From: DATGMS01 sp035303945
GTDB lineage: Bacteria; Bacteroidota; Bacteroidia; Cytophagales; Cyclobacteriaceae
Assembly (NCBI GenBank): GCA_035303945.1
Contig: DATGQZ010000007.1
Location: 174,966 to 238,965, forward strand
DNA length: 64,000 nt
Reading direction: 5' to 3'
Part shown: in pieces, positions 10,015 to 18,157 of the stretch
How positions within the stretch are numbered: the stretch's first letter is position 1
How the letters are laid out: each line of letters begins with the position of its first letter
Program-made: the position numbers and the translations under genes
Notes under the pieces: generated by a model
Told to the model about the DNA's origin: nothing
Database searches by the model: none
The model's input: the letters and a program-made list of their open reading frames with translations, nothing else

Positions 10015-10368
10015 ATGGCAAAAAAGAAAAATAACGATTGGAAGAAAAGGGACGGTATCGTCTATTCCACCAGTGCGGATTTTGATTACCATAACTCCGA
10101 AGAAGAGCAGCTTACCCTCCCCCCCCAGCAACAGCATCTTAGGGTTCAGCTGGATAAAAAATCCCGCGGAGGCAAACAGGTTACGCTGGTCACAGGATTT
10201 GTTGGATCAGAAGATGATCTAAAGGAATTGGGTAAACTTGTGAAAAACAAATGTGGTGTGGGAGGAAGTGCTAAAGATGGTGAGATTCTGATTCAAGGAG
10301 ACCTGCGGGACAAGGTCTTGGATATCCTACAACAACAAGGTTACAAAGCAAAAAAATCTGGAGGGTAA
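10015..10368 (+). CDS. SUI1/eIF1-like translation factor (YciH family)
   Basis: A 117-residue SUI1-domain protein related to eukaryotic eIF1 and bacterial YciH, thought to influence initiation fidelity at the small ribosomal subunit. The domain occupies about residues 45-115 (KQVTLVTGF, then KNKCGVGGSAKDGEILIQGD). The N-terminal half is charged and low in complexity. A run of eight C at 10119-10126 lies inside the coding region. The stop codon sits in the loop of the terminator that closes this operon. It starts 3 bases after the universal stress gene. Confidence 0.9.
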   Translation: MAKKKNNDWKKRDGIVYSTSADFDYHNSEEEQLTLPPQQQHLRVQLDKKSRGGKQVTLVTGFVGSEDDLKELGKLVKNKCGVGGSAKDGEILIQGDLRDKVLDILQQQGYKAKKSGG

Positions 10369-10385
10369 ACCCTCCAGATTTTTTT
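10351..10385 (+). terminator. Strong intrinsic terminator after the SUI1 gene
   Basis: An almost perfect stem pairs the A-rich/TCTGGAGGG arm (10351-10365) with CCCTCCAGA and a following T-run (10370-10385). The loop is TAAA. The stop codon TAA of the upstream gene forms the loop, so the terminator is built from the last five codons. It separates the stress-gene operon from the his promoter. Confidence 0.93.
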
Positions 10386-10453
10386 AAAGTCCAAGCGTTC
10401 TGCATAGAAGATATAGCAAATTTTGCCTATTTTTCATAAAACGAGGGCTTTTC

Positions 10454-10484
10454 TTTGCTTGTTAATATTACCTGATTAATTTTG
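10454..10484 (+). promoter_or_regulatory. his operon promoter, TTTG-N19-TAATTTTG
   Basis: The -33 element TTTG is at 10454-10457 and the -7 element TAATTTTG at 10477-10484, with a 19-base spacer. This is a full match to the Bacteroidota housekeeping consensus and the best promoter in the window. The transcript should start near 10490, only a few bases before the leader ORF ATG at 10496. Confidence 0.8.
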
Positions 10485-10495
10485 TGAAAGTCGAG

Positions 10496-10585
10496 ATGAA
10501 CAGTACAAATACAAATATCACCCACCAACTACTTTTTGCAGTATGCCCTACTGTAACTGTTCACCATTTCCACCATTCCTCTTAA
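10496..10585 (+). CDS. Histidine-rich leader peptide of the his operon
   Basis: A 29-codon ORF starts just downstream of the his promoter and ends 97 bases before hisG. Near its C-terminus it encodes Val-His-His-Phe-His-His-Ser-Ser (His codons at 10562-10567 and 10571-10576), with another His at 10523. Four His in five codons directly before the stop, in front of hisG, is the layout of an amino-acid-responsive leader peptide: scarce His-tRNA would stall the ribosome there. It is not similar in sequence to the enterobacterial HisL. The stop codon lies in the loop of a perfect 7-bp hairpin (10575-10593). Function is inferred from position and composition only. Confidence 0.75.
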   Translation: MNSTNTNITHQLLFAVCPTVTVHHFHHSS

Positions 10586-10681
10586 GGAGGAATACAATTT
10601 ACATATCGCCCCATGTGGCTGTAGGCAGTATTGCTGCAGCTCAAACCAATTTCTACATTGATTTAATATTCTTACAATATT
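10536..10681 (+). promoter_or_regulatory. his leader RNA with several candidate hairpins
   Basis: Four stems can be drawn. Hairpin A pairs 10536-10543 with 10549-10556. Hairpin B is a perfect ATTCCTC/GAGGAAT stem at 10575-10593. Hairpin C pairs GCTGTAG with CTGCAGC at 10618-10640. A weak AATATT/AATATT stem (10665-10681) touches the hisG start. The TACTGT of A can alternatively pair with GCAGTA at 10625-10630, in C. The His codons (10562-10576) lie between A and B, so a stalled ribosome would disturb both. No hairpin is followed by a T-run, so the mode of control (transcriptional or translational) is unclear. Confidence 0.5.
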
Positions 10682-10682
10682 C

Positions 10683-11543
10683 ATGGAAAATATCATTCGT
10701 ATTGCCGTTCAAAAAAGTGGAAGACTAAGTGATGACTCCTTAAGTCTAATCAAAGAATGCGGTATAAAATTTTATAACGGTACAGGCAAGCTGAAATCAA
10801 GTGCAACAAATTTCCCCATGGAATTGCTTTATCTTCGTGATGATGATATCCCTGGCTATGTCGCGGATGGAGTGGCTGACTTGGGAATTGTTGGAGAAAA
10901 CGAGGTAGCTGAAAAAGCCAAGCCTGTCGACGTATTAAAGAAGCTTGGATTTTCAAAATGCAGGCTCTCCCTAGCCATTCCACGTGGGGAGACGTATACA
11001 GGATTGCCTTATTTCGACGGGAAAAACGTAGCCACGTCCTATCCCAAAATCCTAGGTGACTTTTTTGCAAAGCATAAAATCAACTGTGAAATACACGAAA
11101 TCAGCGGCTCCGTGGAAATTGCCCCGGGTATTGGCTTAGCCGAAGGCATCTGTGATATTGTCAGCTCTGGTTCCACTTTGTTGATGAACGGATTGACGGA
11201 AGTTGAAAGAATTTTTAGTTCTGAAGCCGTATTAATCAGTAATCCGAACCTGCCGGAAAGCAAGATGAGCGTGGTAGAAAAGCTGCTATTTAGAATTAAA
11301 GCAGTACAAGCAGGCAAAAGCAACAAGTACGTCCTCCTGAATGCCCCCAATCATGCGTTGGACAAAATTGTTTCCTTGATCCCCGGTATGCGCAGCCCTA
11401 CTATTCTTCCCCTTGCCCAAGAAGGCTGGTCCTCTGTACATTCCGTACTGAGTGAAGATCAGTTTTGGGAAAATATCGAAGAACTTCGACAAGCAGGTGC
11501 GGAGGGAATCTTAGTGGTTCCTATTGAAAAGATGGTACTCTAA
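10683..11543 (+). CDS. hisG: ATP phosphoribosyltransferase, long form
   Basis: Catalyses the first step of histidine synthesis, ATP + PRPP to phosphoribosyl-ATP, in the cytosol. At 286 residues it is the long form, with catalytic domains up to about residue 210 and a C-terminal ACT-like regulatory domain that normally binds histidine for feedback inhibition. Family segments include RIAVQKSGRLSDDS, VADLGIVGENE, the PRPP-binding stretch GICDIVSSGSTL and the C-terminal EGILVVPIEKM. No HisZ is expected for this form. It is the first structural gene after the His-rich leader peptide. Confidence 0.96.
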   Translation: MENIIRIAVQKSGRLSDDSLSLIKECGIKFYNGTGKLKSSATNFPMELLYLRDDDIPGYVADGVADLGIVGENEVAEKAKPVDVLKKLGFSKCRLSLAIPRGETYTGLPYFDGKNVATSYPKILGDFFAKHKINCEIHEISGSVEIAPGIGLAEGICDIVSSGSTLLMNGLTEVERIFSSEAVLISNPNLPESKMSVVEKLLFRIKAVQAGKSNKYVLLNAPNHALDKIVSLIPGMRSPTILPLAQEGWSSVHSVLSEDQFWENIEELRQAGAEGILVVPIEKMVL

Positions 11544-11591
11544 GCCTCATACTCTTTCTTAAATCAACGGTGATCCGCTAATATCATTCAA

Positions 11592-12881
11592 ATGAAAGTC
11601 ATTGTTAATCCATCGAAGAAGGAATGGAAAAAAGAGCTGGCTCGGCCGGTTCTGAAAATAAAAGATATTGAAAAGATCGTCAAGCCGATCATGAAAAAGG
11701 TTGAACGACAGGGAGACAAAGCCCTCAAGAAATTTGCTTTGGAATATGATCACGTAGAGATCAAAACCCTTTTAGTCAGCCGCGAAGAAATCAAGGCCGC
11801 GTATGGATTGGTGGATGAAGCATTAAAAGCGGCTATTGCTCAGGCCAAAGAAAATATTGAGAAGTTTCATCAGGCACAAACTACCCCTGATCTAGTCATG
11901 GAGACCATGCCTGGGGTGATCTGCATGAGGAGAAGCAAAGCTATTCAACGGGTGGGACTTTATGTACCTGGAGGAACCGCTCCCCTATTTTCTACCGTCC
12001 TCATGCTGGGTATACCTGCCAATATTGCTGGATGCGAGGAAATCATCCTTTGTAGTCCGCCAAACAAAGAAGGGGCTATACACCCTGCTATACTTTATAC
12101 AGCCGACTTGATCGGGATCGATAAAATTGTCAAAGTCGGTGGTGCTCAGGCCATCGCCGCCATGACATATGGGACAGAGTCGGTACCACGGGTGGACAAA
12201 ATCTTCGGTCCTGGCAACCAATATGTAACCGCGGCAAAGCAATTGGCTACTAAAAAAGGTGTAGCCATAGACATGCCCGCAGGCCCTTCGGAAGTGCTCG
12301 TATATGCGGATGAATCCGCTATCCCCTCATTTGTAGCTGCGGACCTGTTGTCTCAGGCCGAACATGGCGTCGACAGTCAGGTTGTTTTGGTTGCTTCATC
12401 CGAAAAAGTGGCGAAGAAGACGCTAAAAGAAGTGCAGCAACAGCTTGAGAAACTCCCTCGCAAACAAATTGCACAGAAAGCACTCGATAACAGCGTTGCA
12501 GTGGTCATGACCAATCAGGACAAAGCTATGGAACTGATCAATGATTATGCTCCTGAACATTTGATAGTTTCAGTTGAAAATGAGGAGGAAGTAGTCAACA
12601 GAATATATAATGCCGGATCGGTATTTATCGGCAATTTTACGCCCGAATCTGCCGGTGATTATGCCTCAGGCACGAATCATACTTTGCCTACTTACGGCTT
12701 TGCCCGAAACTACAGCGGGGTGTCTTTGGATAGTTTTGTCAAAAAGATCACCTACCAGAAAATTACCGAAGAAGGCATCCAAAACCTCGGCCCCACAGTA
12801 GAAACGATGGCAGCAAGTGAAATGCTAGAAGCCCATAAAAATGCTGTTTCGGTTCGCTTAAATTACTTAAAGGACGCGTAA
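11592..12881 (+). CDS. hisD: Histidinol dehydrogenase
   Basis: Zinc- and NAD-dependent enzyme that oxidises L-histidinol to histidine in two steps, the last reactions of the pathway. The protein has 429 residues with a normal start (MKVIVNPSKKEW). The catalytic Glu-His pair is in NDYAPEHLIV, and zinc-site residues lie in SQAEHGVDSQ. The nucleotide-binding region has YVPGGTAPLFSTVLML and KIFGPGNQYV. It lies 48 bases after hisG. Its stop overlaps the hisC start by one base (TAATG), a sign of translational coupling. Confidence 0.97.
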   Translation: MKVIVNPSKKEWKKELARPVLKIKDIEKIVKPIMKKVERQGDKALKKFALEYDHVEIKTLLVSREEIKAAYGLVDEALKAAIAQAKENIEKFHQAQTTPDLVMETMPGVICMRRSKAIQRVGLYVPGGTAPLFSTVLMLGIPANIAGCEEIILCSPPNKEGAIHPAILYTADLIGIDKIVKVGGAQAIAAMTYGTESVPRVDKIFGPGNQYVTAAKQLATKKGVAIDMPAGPSEVLVYADESAIPSFVAADLLSQAEHGVDSQVVLVASSEKVAKKTLKEVQQQLEKLPRKQIAQKALDNSVAVVMTNQDKAMELINDYAPEHLIVSVENEEEVVNRIYNAGSVFIGNFTPESAGDYASGTNHTLPTYGFARNYSGVSLDSFVKKITYQKITEEGIQNLGPTVETMAASEMLEAHKNAVSVRLNYLKDA

Positions 12882-13936
12882 TGATATTCAATATCCACAC
12901 CTTACTTAGACCTCATATTGCTAACCTCACCCCCTACTCTTCAGCCCGTGATGAGTACTCTGGCAAGGAAGGCATTTTTTTGGATGCCAATGAAAATCCC
13001 ATTGGCTCCATTACAGAAGCTAGCTACAACCGTTATCCTGATCCATATCAGACGGCACTGAAGGAAAAGATATCGGAGATAAAAAACGTACCCGCTTCCC
13101 AAATATTTTTGGGCAATGGAAGCGATGAAGCTATAGATCTTCTTTTTCGGGCCTTTTGCAATCCCGGAAGGGACAACATCATTATTTTGCCGCCTACCTA
13201 CGGCATGTATGAAGTCAGCGCAGAAATAAACGATGTGGCTATCAAGCGTGTAAACCTTACCGATGATTTTCAGCTACGGCCTAGAGCAATACTGGAAGAG
13301 GTGGATCTTAACACCAAAATCGTCTTCATATGCTCGCCTAACAACCCCAGCGGTAATCGGATGAAGCAGGAAGCCATCTTGCAGGTGTTGAATAGCTTTA
13401 AAGGATTGGTAGTAGTCGATGAAGCCTATATCGATTTTAGCATTGAACCCAGTTTTACCCAGCTGCTCGACCAGTACCCCAATCTTCTGGTGATGCAAAC
13501 CTTCTCCAAAGCGTGGGGCTTAGCCTCGTTGAGGCTGGGCATGGCTTTCGCTTCAGTGGAAATCATTCAGGTATTGAACCGAATCAAACCTCCTTACAAT
13601 ATCAGCGGACTAACGCAAGAAACGGTATTGGCTGCCTTGGGCGAAGTGGACAAAATGAAATCAATGGTGAAGGAGATATTGCTCCAAAGAGATAATCTGT
13701 ACAAACAGCTGGAACCACTCTCCTTGGTACAAAAGGTGTACCCCTCCGACGCTAACTTTTTATTGGTGAAAATTCAGGGTGCCCGTCAGGTTTATAATTA
13801 TTTGATCGAGCACCGGATAATTGTCAGAGATCGATCGAAGGTGGTACTCTGTGACGACTGCCTCCGCATTTCGGTGGGAACAGCAGAGGAAAACAATGTG
13901 CTGTTAGAGGCATTAAGCCAACTACCTAAAAGTTAA
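12881..13936 (+). CDS. hisC: Histidinol-phosphate aminotransferase
   Basis: PLP-dependent class II aminotransferase that converts imidazole-acetol phosphate and glutamate to histidinol phosphate. The PLP lysine is in MQTFSKAWGLASLRLG. Other family segments are DANENPIG, FLGNGSDEAIDLL, SPNNPSGN and VVDEAYIDF. The 351-residue length is normal. The ATG overlaps the hisD stop by one base. Some HisC proteins also act on aromatic substrates, but the operon context points to histidine. Confidence 0.96.
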   Translation: MIFNIHTLLRPHIANLTPYSSARDEYSGKEGIFLDANENPIGSITEASYNRYPDPYQTALKEKISEIKNVPASQIFLGNGSDEAIDLLFRAFCNPGRDNIIILPPTYGMYEVSAEINDVAIKRVNLTDDFQLRPRAILEEVDLNTKIVFICSPNNPSGNRMKQEAILQVLNSFKGLVVVDEAYIDFSIEPSFTQLLDQYPNLLVMQTFSKAWGLASLRLGMAFASVEIIQVLNRIKPPYNISGLTQETVLAALGEVDKMKSMVKEILLQRDNLYKQLEPLSLVQKVYPSDANFLLVKIQGARQVYNYLIEHRIIVRDRSKVVLCDDCLRISVGTAEENNVLLEALSQLPKS

Positions 13937-13983
13937 ACGAAGAAAATATAAGATTCCATTGGTTATCTGTAAGCAAAGTTAAA

Positions 13984-15081
13984 ATGAAAAAAGTATTGTT
14001 TATCGATCGGGACGGGACCATCATTAAAGAACCACCGACCGATTTTCAGGTGGACAGCCTTGAAAAGCTGGAGTTTGTTCCGCGGGCTATTTCAAACCTC
14101 AGAAAAATTGCCGAGGAAACTGATTACGAATTGGTGATGGTGACCAATCAAGACGGCTTGGGTACGGATTCCTTTCCTGAAGACACCTTCTGGCCAGCTC
14201 AATATAAGATGCTCAAAACCTTGGAAGAAGAAGGGATAATATTTGCCGCCATTCATGTTGATCGATCCTTCGAGTATGAAAATGCTCCCACCAGAAAACC
14301 ACGGACCGGCATGCTGGGTAAATATTTAACGGGTGAATACGACTTGGCCAATTCGTATGTGATTGGCGACCGGAAAACAGATGTAGAACTCGCAAAAAAC
14401 CTTGGCAGTAAAGCCATATTCATCGGTAAGGAGGAAATGGAGGGAGTTGCGCTCACCACTACTTCCTGGGATGAAATCTACGAATTTCTGCGGCTCCCAG
14501 CGCGGAAAGCGCAAGTGGAAAGAAATACTTCTGAAACAAAAATTAAAATCAGCCTTAACCTGGACGGTACAGGCCATTGTAAGATTCATACCGGCTTGGC
14601 TTTTTTTGATCACATGTTGGAGCAACTTGGCCGACATGGGGGTACTGATCTGGATATCTATGTAGACGGTGATTTACATATTGATGAGCATCATACAATT
14701 GAGGATACCGCATTGGCATTGGGAGAAGCTTACTTAAAAGCTTTGGGTGATAAAAAAGGTATCTATCGGTATGGCTTTTTGCTTCCCATGGATGATGCGC
14801 TGGCCCAAGTGGCCATCGATTTCGGGGGAAGACCGTGGATTGTTTGGGATGCGACATTCAAGAGGGAGAAAATCGGAGAAATGCCTACGGAAATGTTCTA
14901 TCATTTCTTCAAATCTTTTAGTGATGCTGCCAAATGTAACCTGAACATCAAGGTAGAAGGAGACAATGAACACCATAAAATTGAGGCTATTTTTAAAGCC
15001 TTGGCACGTGCCATTAAGATGGCTGTACAACGGGACCCTCAGGCCTTAAATCAGCTCCCCAGCACAAAAGGGGTTTTATAG
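13984..15081 (+). CDS. hisB: Bifunctional histidinol-phosphatase / imidazoleglycerol-phosphate dehydratase
   Basis: A fused enzyme for two steps of histidine synthesis. The N-terminal HAD phosphatase (about residues 1-165) starts with FIDRDGTII, holding both catalytic Asp, and contains GDRKTDVELAKNLG. The C-terminal dehydratase (about residues 175-365) has the two His-rich metal motifs DEHHTIEDTALALG and DNEHHKIEAIFKALA. The 365-residue length fits the bifunctional form. It is the last gene before a strong terminator. hisH, hisA, hisF and hisI are not in this operon and must lie elsewhere. Confidence 0.97.
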   Translation: MKKVLFIDRDGTIIKEPPTDFQVDSLEKLEFVPRAISNLRKIAEETDYELVMVTNQDGLGTDSFPEDTFWPAQYKMLKTLEEEGIIFAAIHVDRSFEYENAPTRKPRTGMLGKYLTGEYDLANSYVIGDRKTDVELAKNLGSKAIFIGKEEMEGVALTTTSWDEIYEFLRLPARKAQVERNTSETKIKISLNLDGTGHCKIHTGLAFFDHMLEQLGRHGGTDLDIYVDGDLHIDEHHTIEDTALALGEAYLKALGDKKGIYRYGFLLPMDDALAQVAIDFGGRPWIVWDATFKREKIGEMPTEMFYHFFKSFSDAAKCNLNIKVEGDNEHHKIEAIFKALARAIKMAVQRDPQALNQLPSTKGVL

Positions 15082-15087
15082 ATAGAC

Positions 15088-15119
15088 TATCTCCCAAGAA
15101 CCCTTGGGAGATATTTTTT
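15088..15119 (+). terminator. Intrinsic terminator of the his operon
   Basis: A perfect 11-bp stem pairs TATCTCCCAAG (15088-15098) with CTTGGGAGATA (15103-15113). The loop is AACC and a run of T follows to 15119. It lies 7 bases after the hisB stop and ends the operon after four structural genes. Confidence 0.95.
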
Positions 15120-15227
15120 CGTCTGACTACCAGCAATTTGTATAGAAGATGATTCTATAAAAAAATGCAGCCGATAGTTTGCATTCATAAGCCTATTTAT
15201 TTAGTTTTATAAATAAATCTTTAGTTT

Positions 15228-16019
15228 ATGAAAAGCTCCTTCCGAATCCTCCCATTTATCCTGCTGCTGGGTAGTTCATGTATTGGTAACTTTGACAAAG
15301 GCCAAACCTATTTCAACAATGGGCAATATGAAGAAGCCATTCAAGAGGCTAATCGGCTTTTGTTCCTAAACACCTCTGACGTTCAAGTCTTGGATCTCAG
15401 GGCCAAATCTTTGGTCGAATTGGACCAGTATCAGAAAGCCATAAAGGATTTTGATCGAATTCTACAAATTGATCCTAAAAATGCAATGGCAATGGGTGGC
15501 AAAGGAAGGGCATTTTGGATGATGGAAGATTATGAGAAGGCAGAATATTTTATGCTACGCGCGGCAGGTCTAGACCCTACCAACGTTCAATTTTTAGTGC
15601 TATTGGGAAGAGCTTTACTTAAAAATGAAAAGTATAAAGAAGCTAACGAATTTTTGAGGATAGCCAAGGATATTGACCCTACGCAAGCTAATATTTATTT
15701 TTATCAAGGTATAGCGCTGGCACATTTAGGTGATGTTTTAGGCACAGCCGTACAATTCAATGCTTACTTGCATCATTCACCGGATGACCTCTCCGCCCAC
15801 TACAACCGTGGCTATGCATTTCTCCAACTCGGGATGGTCGATTGGGCCTTAGAGGATTTCGACAAGGTGCTCAACGCCAAGCCTGATCATTATGAAGCGC
15901 GTGCACGAAGAGCGGTATGTCTACTAGAAAGCAATCCCACACGTGCTTGTGAAGAGCTAAAACTTGCAGCGGCGCGAGGAAGTAAATACGCACAAGAACG
16001 ACTTGAGCACTGTAAATAA
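15228..16019 (+). CDS. TPR-repeat lipoprotein
   Basis: A 263-residue protein with a lipoprotein signal (ILPFILLLGSSC, Cys at about residue 18) followed by about six tetratricopeptide repeats. Repeat units are seen in GQTYFNNGQYEEAIQEA, DQYQKAIKDFDRILQIDP, YFYQGIALAHLGD and HYNRGYAFLQLGMVDWALED. TPR arrays bind other proteins, so an anchored periplasmic scaffold is likely. No partner can be named. It is flanked by the his terminator and a divergent-function glycosyltransferase, so it appears monocistronic. Confidence 0.85.
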   Translation: MKSSFRILPFILLLGSSCIGNFDKGQTYFNNGQYEEAIQEANRLLFLNTSDVQVLDLRAKSLVELDQYQKAIKDFDRILQIDPKNAMAMGGKGRAFWMMEDYEKAEYFMLRAAGLDPTNVQFLVLLGRALLKNEKYKEANEFLRIAKDIDPTQANIYFYQGIALAHLGDVLGTAVQFNAYLHHSPDDLSAHYNRGYAFLQLGMVDWALEDFDKVLNAKPDHYEARARRAVCLLESNPTRACEELKLAAARGSKYAQERLEHCK

Positions 16020-16170
16020 GTAACCTTAAAATTGGATGGAGGAACGTATACTCTCCTACCCAAATGTTTTTTGTATTCTGATGCTTGCTGAGGTTTATCT
16101 CGGATCTGGTGACATTCTTTGAACAAAGGCTGAAAAAATCCCCTTTTAGTTCTAATTTTGACCCTCCGAT

Positions 16171-16914
16171 ATGAACCACTCGAAGCTAGTCATCATACCG
16201 ACCTATAATGAGATCGAAAATATTTCCGATATCATTCAGAGCGTTATGGCATTAAAAGGATCTTTTGAAGTCCTGATCATTGATGATGGCTCTCCTGACG
16301 GAACGGCAAAAGCAGTAAAAAGCCTTCAAACCCTTTATCCCGGTAGGCTTCATTTAATAGAGAGGCCCGGCAAAATGGGTTTAGGAACCGCATATATTAC
16401 CGGCTTCAAATATGCGCTAGAAAAAGGCTACGCCTATATATTTGAAATGGATGCAGATTTTTCCCACAATCCAGCCGATCTGGTGCGGTTGTACGAAGCC
16501 TGCGCCGAGGATGGATATGACATGTCCGTTGGCTCACGCTATATTACCGGTGTAAATGTTGTCAATTGGCCAATGGGCCGTGTACTGATGTCATTTTTTG
16601 CCAGCAAGTATGTACAGTTTATCACAGGCATACCCATCAAAGACACCACCGCAGGATTTAAATGCTATAGCAGAAAAGTGCTTGAAGCGATCAATCTGGA
16701 CAAAATCAAATTTATAGGCTACGCCTTCCAGATAGAAATGAAGTTTACCGCATGGAAAATGGGCTTCCGAATCGTCGAAGTTCCCATCATTTTTACAGAC
16801 CGCACCAAGGGTAGTTCCAAGATGAGCAAGCATATCTTCCGTGAGGCGGTTTTTGGGGTTATATATATGAAGGTTAAAAGCTGGTTTAAGCCTTATAATG
16901 TCAATCAAACCTGA
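16171..16914 (+). CDS. GT2 glycosyltransferase, polyprenol-phosphate mannose synthase-like
   Basis: Resembles dolichol-phosphate mannose synthase (DPM1), which transfers mannose from GDP-mannose to a polyprenyl phosphate at the inner face of the membrane. The family A fold shows VIIPTYNEIENI, IIDDGSPDGT, the DxD-type metal site in MDADFSHNP, GSRYITGV, and the DTTAGFKCYSRKVL segment. There is no C-terminal membrane domain, as in short DPM1 proteins. Its 3' end overlaps the convergent permease gene by 14 bases. The sugar specificity is inferred from family only. Confidence 0.88.
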   Translation: MNHSKLVIIPTYNEIENISDIIQSVMALKGSFEVLIIDDGSPDGTAKAVKSLQTLYPGRLHLIERPGKMGLGTAYITGFKYALEKGYAYIFEMDADFSHNPADLVRLYEACAEDGYDMSVGSRYITGVNVVNWPMGRVLMSFFASKYVQFITGIPIKDTTAGFKCYSRKVLEAINLDKIKFIGYAFQIEMKFTAWKMGFRIVEVPIIFTDRTKGSSKMSKHIFREAVFGVIYMKVKSWFKPYNVNQT

Positions 16915-18118
16915 TAGCTTTAATTGGCTTAATATTGCTAATGATCATTGCAGGAAGAAAAAGAACTGCAGTGGTCGCGACGAAAATCAGTACATTCATG
17001 CCTAGTATGATGGACCAATCCCAATAGATAGGGACATAACTCATATAATAGTTCTCTGCATTCAGTTTGATTAGCTTGGTGTAATGCTGCAGTATACCGA
17101 AGCCCAAGCCCACAGCATTCCCTACCAGTAAGCCTCGGCCAATGATACGGATCCCATTCCAAACGAAAATGCGCCGGATCTGTGAGTTCTTCGCACCTAA
17201 TGCCTTGAGGACGCCGATCATTTGTGTCCGCTCCATGATCAAAATAAAGAGAATAGAAACCATATTAAACATGGCTACAAAAAGAATCAGCCCCAGAAAA
17301 ACATAAACATTGTTGTTCAATAAATGCAGCCAATCAAAAATCTGGATAAAGCGGTCCGTTACCTTATCCAGTTTTAGATCATAGTCTATAATTTGATAGA
17401 TGTCGTTCTCATGAACATCAATCCTATTCGGATCCTGAATAAACACTTCAAACCCTCCTACCTGATCTTTTTCCCAACCATTCAAATTGCGGATGGTCTG
17501 GATGTCTCCCAAGACGATTTTGTCATCAAAATCCTCTAAAAACGTTTCATAAATGCCGACAATATCAAAATTTCGATAACGAGGCGGATCCTGCACAAAA
17601 TACATGACGACCTTTTCACCTACGTCCAACATCAGTTTGTTGGCAATTTTGCTGCTGAGAATGATTTCGTTTGATGCCCGATCCTCTTCAAATCGGATAA
17701 ATCGTCCCCTAAGCATTGCGGACTGGAAAGTAAGTGAGTCAAAATCCGGTCCGACACCTTTCATGATCACCCCTTGCACCTCTTCATCTCCCTTAAGCAA
17801 ACCTGGCTTAGTGGCATAAGACTGCACATGCCTGACAAAATCCAACTCAGGATATCGCTTATAAAAATCACTTCGGGTACTAATTGGAGTTTCCTCAAAG
17901 TCATTGCTTAGCGAAAATCGGAGAACTTGGTAATGCCCTGTAAAAGAAAAAACTTTGTCGGATATAACCTGCTTAAAGCCCCCCAGGATCATGAAAGATA
18001 TTATCATGATAGCCAGCCCTATAGCTATACTAGCCACAGCAATGCGATGAATGGTACCGGTAAAACCGCCCGTTCGTTTGAAGCTGATTCTTTTGGCAAT
18101 GAAATAGGGAAGATTCAA
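16901..18118 (-). CDS. FtsX/LolC-type ABC transporter permease
   Basis: Inner-membrane permease of the MacB/LolC/FtsX class, likely for lipoprotein release or a similar mechanotransmission ABC system. The N-terminal helix is in IHRIAVASIAIGLAIMIISF, then comes a periplasmic domain of about 220 residues, then three C-terminal helices starting at VYVFLGLILFVAMFNMVSIL. There is no nearby ATG. I choose the TTG at 18118 (encoding NLPYFIAKRIS next) because relatives start with this segment. Another TTG at 18151 is possible. No ATPase partner gene is adjacent. The stop overlaps the convergent glycosyltransferase by 14 bases. Confidence 0.85.
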   Translation of the reverse strand: MNLPYFIAKRISFKRTGGFTGTIHRIAVASIAIGLAIMIISFMILGGFKQVISDKVFSFTGHYQVLRFSLSNDFEETPISTRSDFYKRYPELDFVRHVQSYATKPGLLKGDEEVQGVIMKGVGPDFDSLTFQSAMLRGRFIRFEEDRASNEIILSSKIANKLMLDVGEKVVMYFVQDPPRYRNFDIVGIYETFLEDFDDKIVLGDIQTIRNLNGWEKDQVGGFEVFIQDPNRIDVHENDIYQIIDYDLKLDKVTDRFIQIFDWLHLLNNNVYVFLGLILFVAMFNMVSILFILIMERTQMIGVLKALGAKNSQIRRIFVWNGIRIIGRGLLVGNAVGLGFGILQHYTKLIKLNAENYYMSYVPIYWDWSIILGMNVLIFVATTAVLFLPAMIISNIKPIKAIRFD

Positions 18119-18157
18119 CGAAGTGACTATTTTTGTTTGAAAGAAACGCAAATTAAC

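Noticed and set aside
10543..10728. A 61-codon open frame over the his leader
   Set aside because: It overlaps the His-rich leader ORF and the hisG start in another frame and has no family features.
18119..18151. Longer TTG start for the FtsX-like permease
   Set aside because: It would leave only 6 bases to the divergent DUF1343 start, and relatives begin at the NLPYFIAKRIS segment. It cannot be fully excluded.
17927..18157. N-terminal extension of the DUF1343 gene
   Set aside because: The extra codons lie over the divergent permease gene, and a signal peptide begins exactly at 18158.
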